64,000 bases of DNA from Tritonibacter horizontis (lineage in GTDB: Bacteria > Pseudomonadota > Alphaproteobacteria > Rhodobacterales > Rhodobacteraceae). The first letter of the stretch is position 1; every line of letters starts with the position of its first letter. The notes below the pieces were generated by a model. The model ran no database searches, was not told where the DNA came from, and saw only the letters and a list, made by a program, of their open reading frames with translations. The translations under genes were made by a program, and so were the position numbers. Shown piece after piece: positions 26,258-35,360 of this stretch. The stretch lies in NCBI RefSeq assembly GCF_001518015.1, contig NZ_LPUY01000008.1, positions 1-64,000 of the forward strand, read 5' to 3'.

Positions 26258-26647
26258 GTGTTCGAAAGACTGAATGTTTTTAATATCGCCTATTCCATGG
26301 CGACCCATGCAGGTAAGCGTCAGGCGCTTGTCTCGGAAAATATCGCGAATGCGGATACCCCCGGGTATCACGCAAAGGATATCAAACCGTTCAAAGAGGT
26401 TTTTGCAGCAAGCAACACGCAAGGCGACATGGTTTCGTCTCGCGGATCGCACCTGCATGGAACCGATGCCAACGGTCTTGATTGGGCTGTCATCACCGAC
26501 GAGTCCAACGTCAATCCCAACGACAACTCCGTTTCCGTTGAAGAGCAGATCCTCAACGGCGTCGAGGCCAAGCGGCAGCACGATCGTGCCCTCGCCGTGT
26601 ACCGGTCATCCATGAACATCCTGCGCGCCAGCCTTGGCCGCAGCTGA
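26258..26647 (+). CDS. flgB: Flagellar proximal rod protein FlgB
   Basis: This rod subunit of 129 residues has the N-terminal segment SENIANADTPGYHAKDIKPF shared by all axial proteins and a C-terminal helix RQHDRALAVYRSSMNILRASLGR. The start is GTG 26258 (MFERLNVF), preceded by GAGGGAGA. An in-frame TTG at 26231 would be too far upstream of that site. It is first gene of a nine-gene operon to the fliL-like gene at 30849. Confidence 0.94.
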   Translation: MFERLNVFNIAYSMATHAGKRQALVSENIANADTPGYHAKDIKPFKEVFAASNTQGDMVSSRGSHLHGTDANGLDWAVITDESNVNPNDNSVSVEEQILNGVEAKRQHDRALAVYRSSMNILRASLGRS

Positions 26648-26662
26648 TCCGGAGGTAGATAG

Positions 26663-27055
26663 ATGAGCGATTTTGCAAAATCCCTGGCCGTCACTGCAAG
26701 CGGTCTGCGTGCCCAGGCTGCACGCCTGAGCCACGTATCCGAGAATATCTCGAATGCTGACACACCTGGATATCGCCGCAAAACGGTGTCGTTCCAGTCT
26801 GTGCGAGATCTGTCCACCGATGTCAGCGAAGTCCGCGTTGGCCGGGTTTCACTGGACAACAGCAACCTCGAAGAAATCTACGATCCGTCGCACCCCCTGG
26901 CCGACGAAAGCGGTCACTACGAAGGATCAAATGTCGATCTGATGATCGAAATCGCGGACGCGCGCGAAGCGCAGCGTACCTACGAAGCAAACCTGAAAAT
27001 GTTCGATCAGACCCGGCAAATGTCGGCCTCACTGATGGACCTTTTGCGTCGCTAA
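26663..27055 (+). CDS. flgC: Flagellar proximal rod protein FlgC
   Basis: This rod subunit of 130 residues has the axial-protein N-terminus (RLSHVSENISNADTPGYRRKT) and the typical C-terminus DAREAQRTYEANLKMFDQTRQM. GGAGG lies seven bases before ATG 26663. It is located between flgB and fliE in the standard rod-gene order. Confidence 0.95.
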   Translation: MSDFAKSLAVTASGLRAQAARLSHVSENISNADTPGYRRKTVSFQSVRDLSTDVSEVRVGRVSLDNSNLEEIYDPSHPLADESGHYEGSNVDLMIEIADAREAQRTYEANLKMFDQTRQMSASLMDLLRR

Positions 27056-27078
27056 CCTGAACTGATTGGAGATCCAGA

Positions 27079-27375
27079 ATGGATATTCGTTCGATTGCCG
27101 CCACATCCGGCTATACCGCTGCACGCCCTGCCACGCAGGTTGACCCAGAATACACCCCGGGTTCAATCCAGGAACAGGCCAAGACCAGCTTTGAAGATTT
27201 CACCAACACGCTCGCGCATAGCGAACAGGTTTCTGTTCAGGCGATGACCGGAAACGCTGATCCTCACGCTCTTGTGCAGGCGCTCGCCCAGACCGAACTC
27301 GCAGTGGAAACCGCGGTAACGGTGCGCAACAAAGTTGTTGAAGCATACCAAGAAATTCTTCGGATGCCGGTCTAG
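27079..27375 (+). CDS. fliE: Flagellar hook-basal body protein FliE
   Basis: FliE joins the MS ring to the rod. The 98-residue length and the C-terminal part (NADPHALVQALAQTELAVETAVTVRNKVVEAYQEILRMPV-type) fit the family. GGAG lies upstream of ATG 27079. fliQ follows three bases after the stop. Confidence 0.92.
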   Translation: MDIRSIAATSGYTAARPATQVDPEYTPGSIQEQAKTSFEDFTNTLAHSEQVSVQAMTGNADPHALVQALAQTELAVETAVTVRNKVVEAYQEILRMPV

Positions 27376-27378
27376 GCC

Positions 27379-27651
27379 ATGATGAGCGAAGGCGTTTTCT
27401 ACGACACCCTGCGCCAGGCCATTCTGACGGGCATCACTATGGCCCTGCCGATTTTGATCGTGGCTCTGGTCGTTGGCTTGATGGTCGGACTGTTCCAGGC
27501 TTTGACCTCGATCCAGGAGATGACACTGACGTTTGTGCCAAAGCTGGCCACGATCATGGTCGTCTTCTGGCTGACGATGGGGGTCATGACGCAAGCGCTC
27601 GTAGGTTTTTTTGACGGGCAAATTATCCCACTTATCCAGGAAGGTTTCTGA
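27379..27651 (+). CDS. fliQ: Flagellar export membrane protein FliQ
   Basis: FliQ is a 90-residue, two-helix inner-membrane subunit of the export gate. LPILIVALVVGLMVGLFQALTSIQE and the second hydrophobic segment are characteristic. An ATG directly follows the first ATG, so the start may be 27379 or 27382. The stop overlaps flgF by one base. fliP lies in a different operon at 43385. Confidence 0.94.
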   Translation: MMSEGVFYDTLRQAILTGITMALPILIVALVVGLMVGLFQALTSIQEMTLTFVPKLATIMVVFWLTMGVMTQALVGFFDGQIIPLIQEGF

Positions 27652-28367
27652 TGAGCGAGATCGGCTATACCACCTTATCGCGTCAATCCGGCCTGCTGAA
27701 TGAAATGCGGCTGGTGGCGAACAACATCGCGAACTCTGCAACCACCGGCTATCGTTCGGAAGGGCTGATTTTCTCGGAGTACGTGCAATCGGCTCCGGGC
27801 CAGGAAAGCGTTTCCATGGGGCGTGCGAACATTCGCAACACCTCGTTGGAACAGGGCACCCTGAGCCAGACCAATGGCACCTTCGATCTGGCAATCGAGG
27901 GCGATGGTTTCTTCATGGTGGAAACACCGGCGGGCAATCGTCTGACCCGTGCGGGCAACTTTTCCCCGAACGCACAGGGCGATCTCGTCACCGTTGACGG
28001 GTATCGGGTGCTGGACAACGGCCAGGCTCCGCTGTTCATTCCCGGCGATGCGCGTTCGGTTTCCTTCGGTGCCGATGGCACCCTGAGCGCCGACGGCCAG
28101 CAATTGGGCCAGATCGGTCTGTTTCTCCCGGAAGAGGAAGCTCAGATCCTGCGCGAGGACGGTGTGATGTTCCGCGTCGAAGGTGAAACTGTTGCCGCGA
28201 CCGAAGCAAAGGTGCTGCAGGGCTTCGTCGAAGGGTCAAACGTCAACACCATTCATCAGCTAGCCCGCATGATCGAAGTGCAGCGGGCCTATGAAATGGG
28301 CCAGAGCTTTCTTGACCACGAGGATAAACGCATCCGCGCGGCCATCGACAACCTTATGAAATCATAG
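27651..28367 (+). CDS. flgF: Flagellar rod protein FlgF
   Basis: This proximal-rod subunit of 238 residues shows NEMRLVANNIANSATTGYRSEG at the N-terminus, the FlgE/F/G core FDLAIEGDGFFMV, and the C-terminal motif FVEGSNVNTIHQLARMIEVQRAYEMGQ. It precedes flgG by nine bases, the standard order. Confidence 0.94.
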   Translation: MSEIGYTTLSRQSGLLNEMRLVANNIANSATTGYRSEGLIFSEYVQSAPGQESVSMGRANIRNTSLEQGTLSQTNGTFDLAIEGDGFFMVETPAGNRLTRAGNFSPNAQGDLVTVDGYRVLDNGQAPLFIPGDARSVSFGADGTLSADGQQLGQIGLFLPEEEAQILREDGVMFRVEGETVAATEAKVLQGFVEGSNVNTIHQLARMIEVQRAYEMGQSFLDHEDKRIRAAIDNLMKS

Positions 28368-28376
28368 GAGATAAAC

Positions 28377-29162
28377 ATGCGTGCACTTAAAATTGCCGCC
28401 ACGGGGATGAGCGCGCAACAACTGCGCGTCGAAACGATCTCCAACAACCTGGCGAATATGAACACCACGGCGTACAATGCGCGGCGCGCGGAATTTGCTG
28501 ACCTTCACTATCAACAGGTTTCCCGCGCGGGCACCGTGAATGCTTCCGACGGTACGGTTTTGCCGACAGGCGTTCAGGTGGGCCTCGGTGTGCGGACCTC
28601 TGCGGTTTCGATCTATCTGAAGCAAGGTGCATTGTCCCAAACGGGCAACGACCTGGATATTGCCATCGACGGCAATGGGTATTTTGAGGTCACCCTGCCC
28701 TCTGGCGACACCGCCTATACCCGCGACGGGTCGTTCAAACGCTCTGCCGAAGGTCTGGTCGTGACCAACGATGGCTACCCCGTGTCGCCGGAAATCACCA
28801 TTCCAGACGACGCGACCTCCATCTCTGTGAACGCAGACGGGGAGCTTTACGCCTATTTCGATGACAGCATCGAAGCCGAACTGCTGGGGCAATTCACGAT
28901 CTCCGGCTTTACCAACCCCAAGGGGCTGGAAGCGGTGGGCAGCAACCTGTTCAAACAGACCGAAGCCTCTGGCCAGCCAGTCACGACGGACCCCGGCACA
29001 GATGGGCTTGGCACGATGCGGCAAGGGTATCTGGAGGACAGCTCGGTTGATGCGGTGCGTGAAATTACCGAACTGATCGAAGCCCAGCGCGGTTACGAAA
29101 TGAACTCCAAGGTCATCTCGGCCGTCGACCAGATGATGTCGGCAACCACGCAGGTGCGCTAA
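28377..29162 (+). CDS. flgG: Flagellar distal rod protein FlgG
   Basis: This distal-rod subunit has 261 residues, exactly the usual length. It shows LRVETISNNLANMNTTAYNARRAEF near the start, the central LDIAIDGNGYFEV, and the C-terminal LIEAQRGYEMNSKVISAVDQMM. The stop TAA is directly followed by the flgA start. Confidence 0.96.
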   Translation: MRALKIAATGMSAQQLRVETISNNLANMNTTAYNARRAEFADLHYQQVSRAGTVNASDGTVLPTGVQVGLGVRTSAVSIYLKQGALSQTGNDLDIAIDGNGYFEVTLPSGDTAYTRDGSFKRSAEGLVVTNDGYPVSPEITIPDDATSISVNADGELYAYFDDSIEAELLGQFTISGFTNPKGLEAVGSNLFKQTEASGQPVTTDPGTDGLGTMRQGYLEDSSVDAVREITELIEAQRGYEMNSKVISAVDQMMSATTQVR

Positions 29163-29582
29163 ATGAGATACCTGCTCGCCATCATCATTGGGGCGTTCCT
29201 TGCCCAATCCGCTCTGGCCGAGATCCTCGTGCCGGTCCGGACGATCCGGGCCAAGGAAACCATCACCGCCGAGGATTTGATGTTCAAGAATGTCCAGTCC
29301 CCCGGCGCGCTGAGCGACCCCGAGGAGGTGATCGGGCAGGAAGCGCGCATCGCGCTCTATGCAAGCCGCCCCATCCACGCCGGAGATATCGGCCCGCCAG
29401 CGATTGTCGACCGCAATGATCTGGTCAAGCTGGTTTTCCGTCAGGGTGGACTGGAAATCACCACAGAAGGCCGCTCGCTCGGCCGCGGCGCGGAAGGCGA
29501 ATACATCCGCGTCATGAACCTGTCCTCGCGCACCACGGTCACCGGCCGGATCAGGGCGGACGGCAATATTGAGGTAAATTGA
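29163..29582 (+). CDS. flgA: P-ring assembly chaperone FlgA
   Basis: This periplasmic chaperone for the P ring (FlgI) has 139 residues, a signal peptide ending at about residue 20 (QSALA) and an SAF-type domain with IRAKETITAEDLMFKNV. The C-terminal GEYIRVMNLSSRTTVTGRI matches the FlgA family. It is short, lacking the extra N-terminal domain of enterobacterial FlgA, as is usual in alphaproteobacteria. The stop overlaps the flgH ATG by one base. Confidence 0.9.
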   Translation: MRYLLAIIIGAFLAQSALAEILVPVRTIRAKETITAEDLMFKNVQSPGALSDPEEVIGQEARIALYASRPIHAGDIGPPAIVDRNDLVKLVFRQGGLEITTEGRSLGRGAEGEYIRVMNLSSRTTVTGRIRADGNIEVN

Positions 29583-30319
29583 TGAAACCCATTCTCGCAG
29601 TGAAATGTGCAGTTGTTGGCCTTGGGCTCCTTGGTGGATGCGCGCGCATGGATCACATTGGCAAACCGCCAAGTTTCACACCTGGAAATGAAACCCAGGA
29701 ACATGTGGCGATGCTCTACCAGGGGCTGCCTTTGACCTCGCAGACTCAGCGGGCTGTCGACAGTGCGTCCCTTTGGAGTGGCTCGCGTCAATCCTTGCTC
29801 GGGGATCGGCGCGCCACGAAGAAAGGCGACATTCTGACCGTCGTTATCGAAATCGACGAAGAAGCCTCCATTTCCAACGATACCTCCCGCTCGCGCAACG
29901 CTTCAGAAAGCTTGCAGGTTCCGCAACTCCTGGGACTGCCGCAGCGCCTGAACGAAGATCTGCCAACCGGTGCCAGCAGTGCGGAACTGGTCGATCTTGG
30001 TAGCTCCTCGTCCTCCGGCGGCAGCGGATCGGTAAGCCGGAGCGAAAAATTGGAATTGCGGGTCGCCGCAACCGTGGTTGACGTGCTGCCAAACGGCGTA
30101 CTCGCGATCAATGGATCGCAGGAACTGCGGGTGAACTTCGAACTGCGGGAGCTCCTCGTTTCAGGCTATGTCCGCCCGGACGACATTTCCCGTCAAAACG
30201 AAATCACCTATGATAAGATTGCGTCAGCCCGCGTATCCTATGGCGGACGTGGTCAGATCACCGATGTGCAGCAACCCCGCTACGGTCAGCAGGTTCTTGA
30301 CGCTGTCCTGCCCTTCTAA
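29582..30319 (+). CDS. flgH: Flagellar L-ring lipoprotein FlgH
   Basis: This outer-membrane ring protein of about 245 residues has a lipoprotein signal with lipobox LGGC near residue 20. The family core includes SLWSGSRQSLLGDRRATKKGDILTV and ISRQNEITYDKIASARVSYGG, ending in a beta-rich tail. ATG 29582 shares one base with the flgA stop. An in-frame TTG one codon earlier is less likely. Confidence 0.94.
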   Translation: MKPILAVKCAVVGLGLLGGCARMDHIGKPPSFTPGNETQEHVAMLYQGLPLTSQTQRAVDSASLWSGSRQSLLGDRRATKKGDILTVVIEIDEEASISNDTSRSRNASESLQVPQLLGLPQRLNEDLPTGASSAELVDLGSSSSSGGSGSVSRSEKLELRVAATVVDVLPNGVLAINGSQELRVNFELRELLVSGYVRPDDISRQNEITYDKIASARVSYGGRGQITDVQQPRYGQQVLDAVLPF

Positions 30320-30330
30320 GGATCACGAAT

Positions 30331-30849
30331 ATGTCAAAACTGCTCCCGATACTCATGCTGATCATTGGCCTTGGTGGCGGTATCGGAGCGGGCATCATGC
30401 TCGCCCCACCGCCCGAGGAGATGGAGCATGCAATGGCAGGCGACGCCGAGGGTCATGACAAAACCTCAGGCGAAATGGACGAGGATCATGCCGACGACAC
30501 CGGCGATTCGGGTGAAGAGACGACTCCAAACGAGTTTATCAAGATCAACAGCCAGTTCGTGATTCCGGTGGTCGAACGTGATCAACTCGCGTCGCTTGTT
30601 GTTGTCTCTCTCAGCCTGGAAACCAAACCCGGCATGGCGTCCAAGGTTCATTCCTTTGAACCGAAGCTGCGGGATGTATTCCTGAGAGTTTTGTTCGACC
30701 ACGCAAACATGGGAGGCTTTCGCGGCGCGTTTACCCGGTCTGAAGTGCTCGACCCGCTCCGCACCTCTTTGCGTGAAGAAGGTCGCCGCTATCTCGGCAA
30801 GGATCTGATTGACGTTCTTATTCTGGAAATTACCCGTCAGGACGTTTGA
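30331..30849 (+). CDS. FliL-like basal-body protein (first of two)
   Basis: This 172-residue single-pass membrane protein has a transmembrane segment at about 4-26 (LLPILMLIIGLGGGIGAGIML), an acidic linker with Asp/Glu/His-rich composition (about 30-65) and a periplasmic domain. The domain contains KINSQFVIPVVERDQLASLVVVSLSLE and the C-terminal RRYLGKDLIDVLILEITRQ, which follow the FliL pattern weakly. A clearer fliL lies at 40177-40701. This one ends the rod-gene operon. It may be a divergent paralogue with a distinct stator or basal-body role. Confidence 0.7.
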   Translation: MSKLLPILMLIIGLGGGIGAGIMLAPPPEEMEHAMAGDAEGHDKTSGEMDEDHADDTGDSGEETTPNEFIKINSQFVIPVVERDQLASLVVVSLSLETKPGMASKVHSFEPKLRDVFLRVLFDHANMGGFRGAFTRSEVLDPLRTSLREEGRRYLGKDLIDVLILEITRQDV

Positions 30850-30904
30850 TCCCGAGGGCCCGCCAATGTTCTTCGGTCCCTGAGGACGCCACCCAGCCAA
30901 CAGC

Positions 30905-30937
30905 AAAAGCCGCCTTCTTTGTCGAAGGCGGCTTTTT
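30905..30937. terminator. Bidirectional terminator
   Basis: A perfect 13-bp stem (30905-30917 / 30924-30936) with a 6-base loop has AAAA before and TTTTT after it. It ends both the rod operon (plus) and the flhA-fliR-flhB-fliJ-like operon (minus). Confidence 0.9.
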
Positions 30938-30972
30938 GCGGTCGGGACTTTGAATTTCAATAGATGTCGATA

Positions 30973-31377
30973 TCAGTCCAGGTTCATCAACCGATCAAAC
31001 AGCATCTTGTTGCGCCGTTCTTTCGCGTTGCTCTTATGCTGATTTTCCATCGTCTCGACAGCGTGTTTTCGGCCAAAAGCCTGGCGCAATTTGTCCATAG
31101 CGCGCAGTTTTTTCGCCGTTACCTGCGCCAGTTCCGAGTTGATATCGCGGCGGGCGTTCGTATGCCATTTCTGCCACTGCAAATCGACGCCCAGCGCTTT
31201 CATTTCATGGCTCTTGTCGATCAGCTCCCGGGATTGCTCAACCTGTTGCTTCAGCATCGTCAGCTGGCCCCGCAACTTTGCCTCGTGGTCCAGGATTGGT
31301 TTCACCTTGGCATGCTCACGCAGGTAGACCGCATTGGTCACCGATCTCATCTGAGCAAGCATCTTGTCCTGTTTCAT
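30973..31377 (-). CDS. Small coiled-coil protein, FliJ candidate
   Basis: This 134-residue, very basic, wholly helical protein is rich in Lys, Glu, Gln and Met (LREHAKVKPILDHEAKLRGQL and KLRAMDKLRQAFGRKHAVE). It is the last gene of the flhA-fliR-flhB operon and overlaps flhB by four bases. FliJ, the antiparallel coiled-coil stalk of the FliI ATPase, has this size and composition and is otherwise missing from the cluster. No sequence motif proves the identity, so the call is positional. Confidence 0.55.
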   Translation of the reverse strand: MKQDKMLAQMRSVTNAVYLREHAKVKPILDHEAKLRGQLTMLKQQVEQSRELIDKSHEMKALGVDLQWQKWHTNARRDINSELAQVTAKKLRAMDKLRQAFGRKHAVETMENQHKSNAKERRNKMLFDRLMNLD

Positions 31378-32465
31378 AGCGCGCTATCCTTTGCACGTTT
31401 TCGCATCTCTTCCGCAAACCGGACCGCTGCCGCAACTGGCGCATAATGTTCTTCCGCAATCTCTTCCCCAACCTCGACCGTCGCATAGAGGGCCCGTGCG
31501 GTTGGAGGATCGCTGTGCAGCGGCACCCCGTGTTCCTGGGCGATCTCCCGGATGATTGCAGCAACGTCATCGACGCCTTTTGCAACACATTCGGGCGCGC
31601 TGCCGGAAATGCGGCTCCATTTCAAAGCAACCGCATAATGGGTCGGGTTCACGATCACGACGTCAGCAGTCGTCACCGCTGCCTTGATCTGTTTTGCCAC
31701 GATCTGACGACCCTTTTGTTTGCGCTGCCCCTTGGTATGCGGATCACCTTCAGAGTTCTTCATTTCATCCGTGACGTCTTTGCGTGACATCATGTTTTTG
31801 CGGATGAACTCGGCCTGCTGGAACGGTGCGTCGATCAGTCCGATCCCAAGCGAAATGATCAACGTCAGAAGAAGAAATTCCATACCAAGCTGAACAAGAA
31901 ACGGCACCACCGTATAGGGGCTGGTCCCAACCGATGCGATCATTTCCGGCACGCGCCAGCTCAGATACACCCCAAGCGCGACAGAATAAAGCAGCAGCTT
32001 GGCAAAGCTTTTTGCGAATTCGAACAAACCACCACGTCCGAATTTGTTTTTGGCGTTTTTGATTATGGACAATCGAGACAGTTTTGGTTCGATCCGCTTT
32101 GGTGCAAAGACCATTGCGCGTTGCGCAAAGACAGCCAACAACACAAGAGCCGCGGGCATGACGAACCACGGCAAGACGGATTTGAACGCGGTGGTGATGA
32201 ACTGACCCGAGATCGGCGCCGCCATACCCTCGCCAAAAAAGACGGGCGCCAAACGGTCTGGCTGGTCGATCATCGACATCAAGACCGTACCAAGTTGCTC
32301 GATACTGGATCTTCCAGCAGTATAGAACGCAATCAGCGTCCCCATATAGCCTGCAGCCTGAAGAAGATCGTTCGACTTTGGAACGTCCCCTTCAAGTCGC
32401 GCTTTTCGCAATTTCTCCGGTGTTGGCTCAAATGACTTGTCTGAGTCGTCTGAATCGTCGCTCAT
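31374..32465 (-). CDS. flhB: Flagellar export switch protein FlhB
   Basis: This 363-residue export-gate protein has four transmembrane helices in the first about 210 residues and a cytoplasmic autocleaving domain with VIVNPTHYAVALKW (Asn-Pro-Thr-His near residue 273). Cleavage between Asn and Pro switches export from hook to filament substrates, acting with FliK. The N-terminus MSDDSDDSDKSFEPTPEKLRKARLEG is typical. It overlaps fliR by four bases and the FliJ-like gene by four. Confidence 0.96.
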   Translation of the reverse strand: MSDDSDDSDKSFEPTPEKLRKARLEGDVPKSNDLLQAAGYMGTLIAFYTAGRSSIEQLGTVLMSMIDQPDRLAPVFFGEGMAAPISGQFITTAFKSVLPWFVMPAALVLLAVFAQRAMVFAPKRIEPKLSRLSIIKNAKNKFGRGGLFEFAKSFAKLLLYSVALGVYLSWRVPEMIASVGTSPYTVVPFLVQLGMEFLLLTLIISLGIGLIDAPFQQAEFIRKNMMSRKDVTDEMKNSEGDPHTKGQRKQKGRQIVAKQIKAAVTTADVVIVNPTHYAVALKWSRISGSAPECVAKGVDDVAAIIREIAQEHGVPLHSDPPTARALYATVEVGEEIAEEHYAPVAAAVRFAEEMRKRAKDSAL

Positions 32466-33241
32466 GGCATTCCCACACCTGGATCTGCAAAGAACATCAG
32501 AAGGTTACGGCTCCACACCTCAAGAATCATGGGTGCGCCGATCATCAACAGCGCCAAACCACCAAAGGTAATGGCGGGCGCCCCGATGAAAACAACCATA
32601 AGCTGTGGCATTGCCCTGTTCACCACGCCAAGGGTCAAGTTGTAGATCACCGCGGTGATCAGAAACGGGGCCGCGAGCGTAAAGGCGATGGAAAAGGTTT
32701 CCGAGACCCTGTGGACGCCCCACCGTGAAAAATTTGCCGCGTCGGGAAACTCTCCAACAGGGAACAAGTCATAGGATCGGATCAACAACTCTGCGGCGCG
32801 AATGTGAAGGTCCAGCATCACAGCCAGCGTTATCCCGGAAATCCACAAAATGGCGCCCAATGCAGGCATTGGATCGGCACCCGCACCGCCGAGAACCTGA
32901 CTGAGAGATGTGCTCTGGGCTGCGATAGACCCTGCCGTTTGCAACATGTGCATGAACATACGCAGCGCCATTCCGAAGCCGAGGCCGACCACGACCTCTG
33001 TCGCGATAAGCCCGGCGTATTGCATCACGGTCTGCGGCATCGGTATTTGTTGGATCGCCGGTGCGACGATCGCCGTGAACACCAGCCCAATCACCAAACG
33101 GATCTGAGTTGGAACAAACGTTTCGCCAAATGCCGGCATGATCGAGGTCATTGCACCGACCCGCAGGAAGACAATGGCGGCATGCCAGAACCCGGCGCCG
33201 AACAGCGCCATAAGTTCCGGAGTGATGCCAACGAAATTCAT
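32462..33241 (-). CDS. fliR: Flagellar export membrane protein FliR
   Basis: This 259-residue polytopic protein is part of the FliPQR export channel. Family segments include FLRVGAMTSIMPAFGETFVPTQIRLVIGL and QTAGSIAAQSTSLSQVLGG. It starts four bases inside flhA and ends four bases inside flhB, indicating tight translational coupling. Confidence 0.95.
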   Translation of the reverse strand: MNFVGITPELMALFGAGFWHAAIVFLRVGAMTSIMPAFGETFVPTQIRLVIGLVFTAIVAPAIQQIPMPQTVMQYAGLIATEVVVGLGFGMALRMFMHMLQTAGSIAAQSTSLSQVLGGAGADPMPALGAILWISGITLAVMLDLHIRAAELLIRSYDLFPVGEFPDAANFSRWGVHRVSETFSIAFTLAAPFLITAVIYNLTLGVVNRAMPQLMVVFIGAPAITFGGLALLMIGAPMILEVWSRNLLMFFADPGVGMP

Positions 33242-35328
33242 GCGGCGACCATGCCGACCAATGCGGGACGTGCCTCGAGGCCGATTTCCTCGAAGGAGAG
33301 AACCGGATTTTGGATGCCACGCGATCTCAGGATGGTCCGCAGATACCGGCGACGGCGGGTCGAGGTAACAATCGCGGCAAAAATGCCTTGTTCGGTCACC
33401 TGATTTATCTTCTCGCTCATCGCGTCAACCAACTTGTTGAACGTGTCAGGCGGCAGCGCGATATCGAGGCCCGACTGGGTTTCGACCTGATAAGTGTTAA
33501 ACGCATCTTCCCACTCCGGCGCGAGTTGCACCAAGGGAATAGTCCCATCATCGCGCTTCATTTCAGCAACCAATTGGAACCCAAGCCGCTGCCGCACGTG
33601 TTCTGTGATCAGTTCAGGCGCGGTGGTACGCAGGCGGGCTTCGGCAATGGATTCCAGAATGAGCGGCATGTTTCGGATCGAAACGCGCTCTTCGAGCAAA
33701 TAGCGCAACACAGAATGCAGCGTATCGATCGGCACCTTGTCCGGAATAAGCTCTTCAAGCAGTTTCTTGTTGCCGTTGGCCCGGAACTCGTCAGTCAGTT
33801 CTGTCATCTCACGCAGCAGACGGCGCAGCGCTTTGAGTGTCAGCAAACGCGGGAAACTTTGCTTCACAACTTCCAGAAGATGGGTCGCGAGAATCTCTGG
33901 TGGCGACACAACGGTGGCGCCCATCAAGGCCGCGTCTTCCTGATGTTTGGTGGCGATCCAGCGCGCAGGCGCGCCATAGACCGGCTCCGTCACGTCGTTG
34001 CCAGACGGCAACGCCGCATGGTTGTCGGGCATCAAAGCCAGGACCATGTCGGGATGCAGCTCTCCACGGGCTTGTTCCACGCCTTGGATCCGAATGACAT
34101 ATGTTCCGTTGTCCAGCTCCGCTTCGTCCGTCAGTCGAATTTCCGGCAGGATCAGGCCAAACGTCGTCGCCACATGGGTCCGCATATTGGCAATTCGCGC
34201 ATCCAGACCCGTGCCTGGATCCAGAACCATTGAGACGAGATCTTGAGAGAATTCGAGATGCAGATCATCCAGATCAAGGATATCGCCAAGAGCCTTGGTT
34301 TTTTCCGGAGATTTTATCTCTTCGACTTTTGCGTCGATTTCTTTCTGCTCATCCGCCGCTTTCTTCTGGTACATGCGGTAGGCCAGATAACCGAGCCCCG
34401 AACCGCCGCAGATAAACGGCAAAAAGGGAAGGCCCGGCACCAGCGCAAAGAGCGACATCAGGACGGCGACAGTCGCCAGCGCCCCGGGGTGTTTGCCCAA
34501 TTGGGAAAAGATCGCTGTATCAGTCGCACCGGTCGCCCCGCCACGTGCCAGCAACAAAGCCGCCGCGATTGAAATGATGACCGAGGGTATCTGCGACACC
34601 AGTCCGTCGCCCACGGTGAGGATCGCATAGGTCTCAAAAGCGGTCCCAATCGGCATGCCGTGGACCAAAAGACCCATGATCAGCCCGACGATCAAATTCA
34701 AAAGGGTGATCAGCAGGCCGGCAATTGCGTCGCCTTTCACAAACTTTGACACACCATCCAACGAGCCGAAGAACGTCGTTTCACGTTGTTCTGTCTCGCG
34801 GCGCTCTTTGGCCGTCGCGTGGTCAATTGCCCCGGCGGACATGTCACTGTCGATCGCCAACTGTTTGCCAGGCATGCCATCGAGCGCAAAGCGCGCGCCA
34901 ACTTCGGCCATTCGCGCGGCACCTTTGGTAATCACCATGAAGTTGACGATCAACAGGACCCCGAAGACCACAAGTCCAAGGAAGACATTGCCGTCCATCA
35001 CGAAGTTCGCGAAGCCCTCGATCACGTTGCCGGCCGCGTCGGTCCCACTATGTCCCTGGCCGATGATGAGTTTTGTTGACGAAACGTTCAACGAGAGACG
35101 AAGCATCAACGACCCCAAGAGGATCGTCGGAAAAGATGAGAAGTCTAATGGGCGCTCAATGAATAGCGTGATCGTGAAGATCAGGATCGCGAGCGCGAAA
35201 GAGGTCGCGAGACCAACATCCAATACCCAGGCTGGCATCGGTAAGATCATCATGACAATGATCGCCATGAGCGCCATGGCGAGCAGTATGGTCGGGTTGA
35301 AAAGCTCTTTGACTGACAGTTTCGGCAC
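33238..35328 (-). CDS. flhA: Flagellar export gate protein FlhA
   Basis: This 696-residue export-gate protein has about eight N-terminal transmembrane helices, with the FHIPEP-region pattern (RARFALDGMPGKQLAIDSDMSAGAI) near 150. The large C-terminal cytoplasmic domain contains ATVVSPPEILATHL and RNMPLILESIAEA. The start is GTG 35328; an in-frame stop lies four codons upstream and the ribosome-binding site is weak. It is first in the operon flhA-fliR-flhB-fliJ-like. The 375-base region upstream holds the promoter but no CtrA box that I can see. Confidence 0.95.
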   Translation of the reverse strand: MPKLSVKELFNPTILLAMALMAIIVMMILPMPAWVLDVGLATSFALAILIFTITLFIERPLDFSSFPTILLGSLMLRLSLNVSSTKLIIGQGHSGTDAAGNVIEGFANFVMDGNVFLGLVVFGVLLIVNFMVITKGAARMAEVGARFALDGMPGKQLAIDSDMSAGAIDHATAKERRETEQRETTFFGSLDGVSKFVKGDAIAGLLITLLNLIVGLIMGLLVHGMPIGTAFETYAILTVGDGLVSQIPSVIISIAAALLLARGGATGATDTAIFSQLGKHPGALATVAVLMSLFALVPGLPFLPFICGGSGLGYLAYRMYQKKAADEQKEIDAKVEEIKSPEKTKALGDILDLDDLHLEFSQDLVSMVLDPGTGLDARIANMRTHVATTFGLILPEIRLTDEAELDNGTYVIRIQGVEQARGELHPDMVLALMPDNHAALPSGNDVTEPVYGAPARWIATKHQEDAALMGATVVSPPEILATHLLEVVKQSFPRLLTLKALRRLLREMTELTDEFRANGNKKLLEELIPDKVPIDTLHSVLRYLLEERVSIRNMPLILESIAEARLRTTAPELITEHVRQRLGFQLVAEMKRDDGTIPLVQLAPEWEDAFNTYQVETQSGLDIALPPDTFNKLVDAMSEKINQVTEQGIFAAIVTSTRRRRYLRTILRSRGIQNPVLSFEEIGLEARPALVGMVAA

Positions 35329-35360
35329 GGATTTTTTCTCTTATTTGAAAGCGATCAGGA

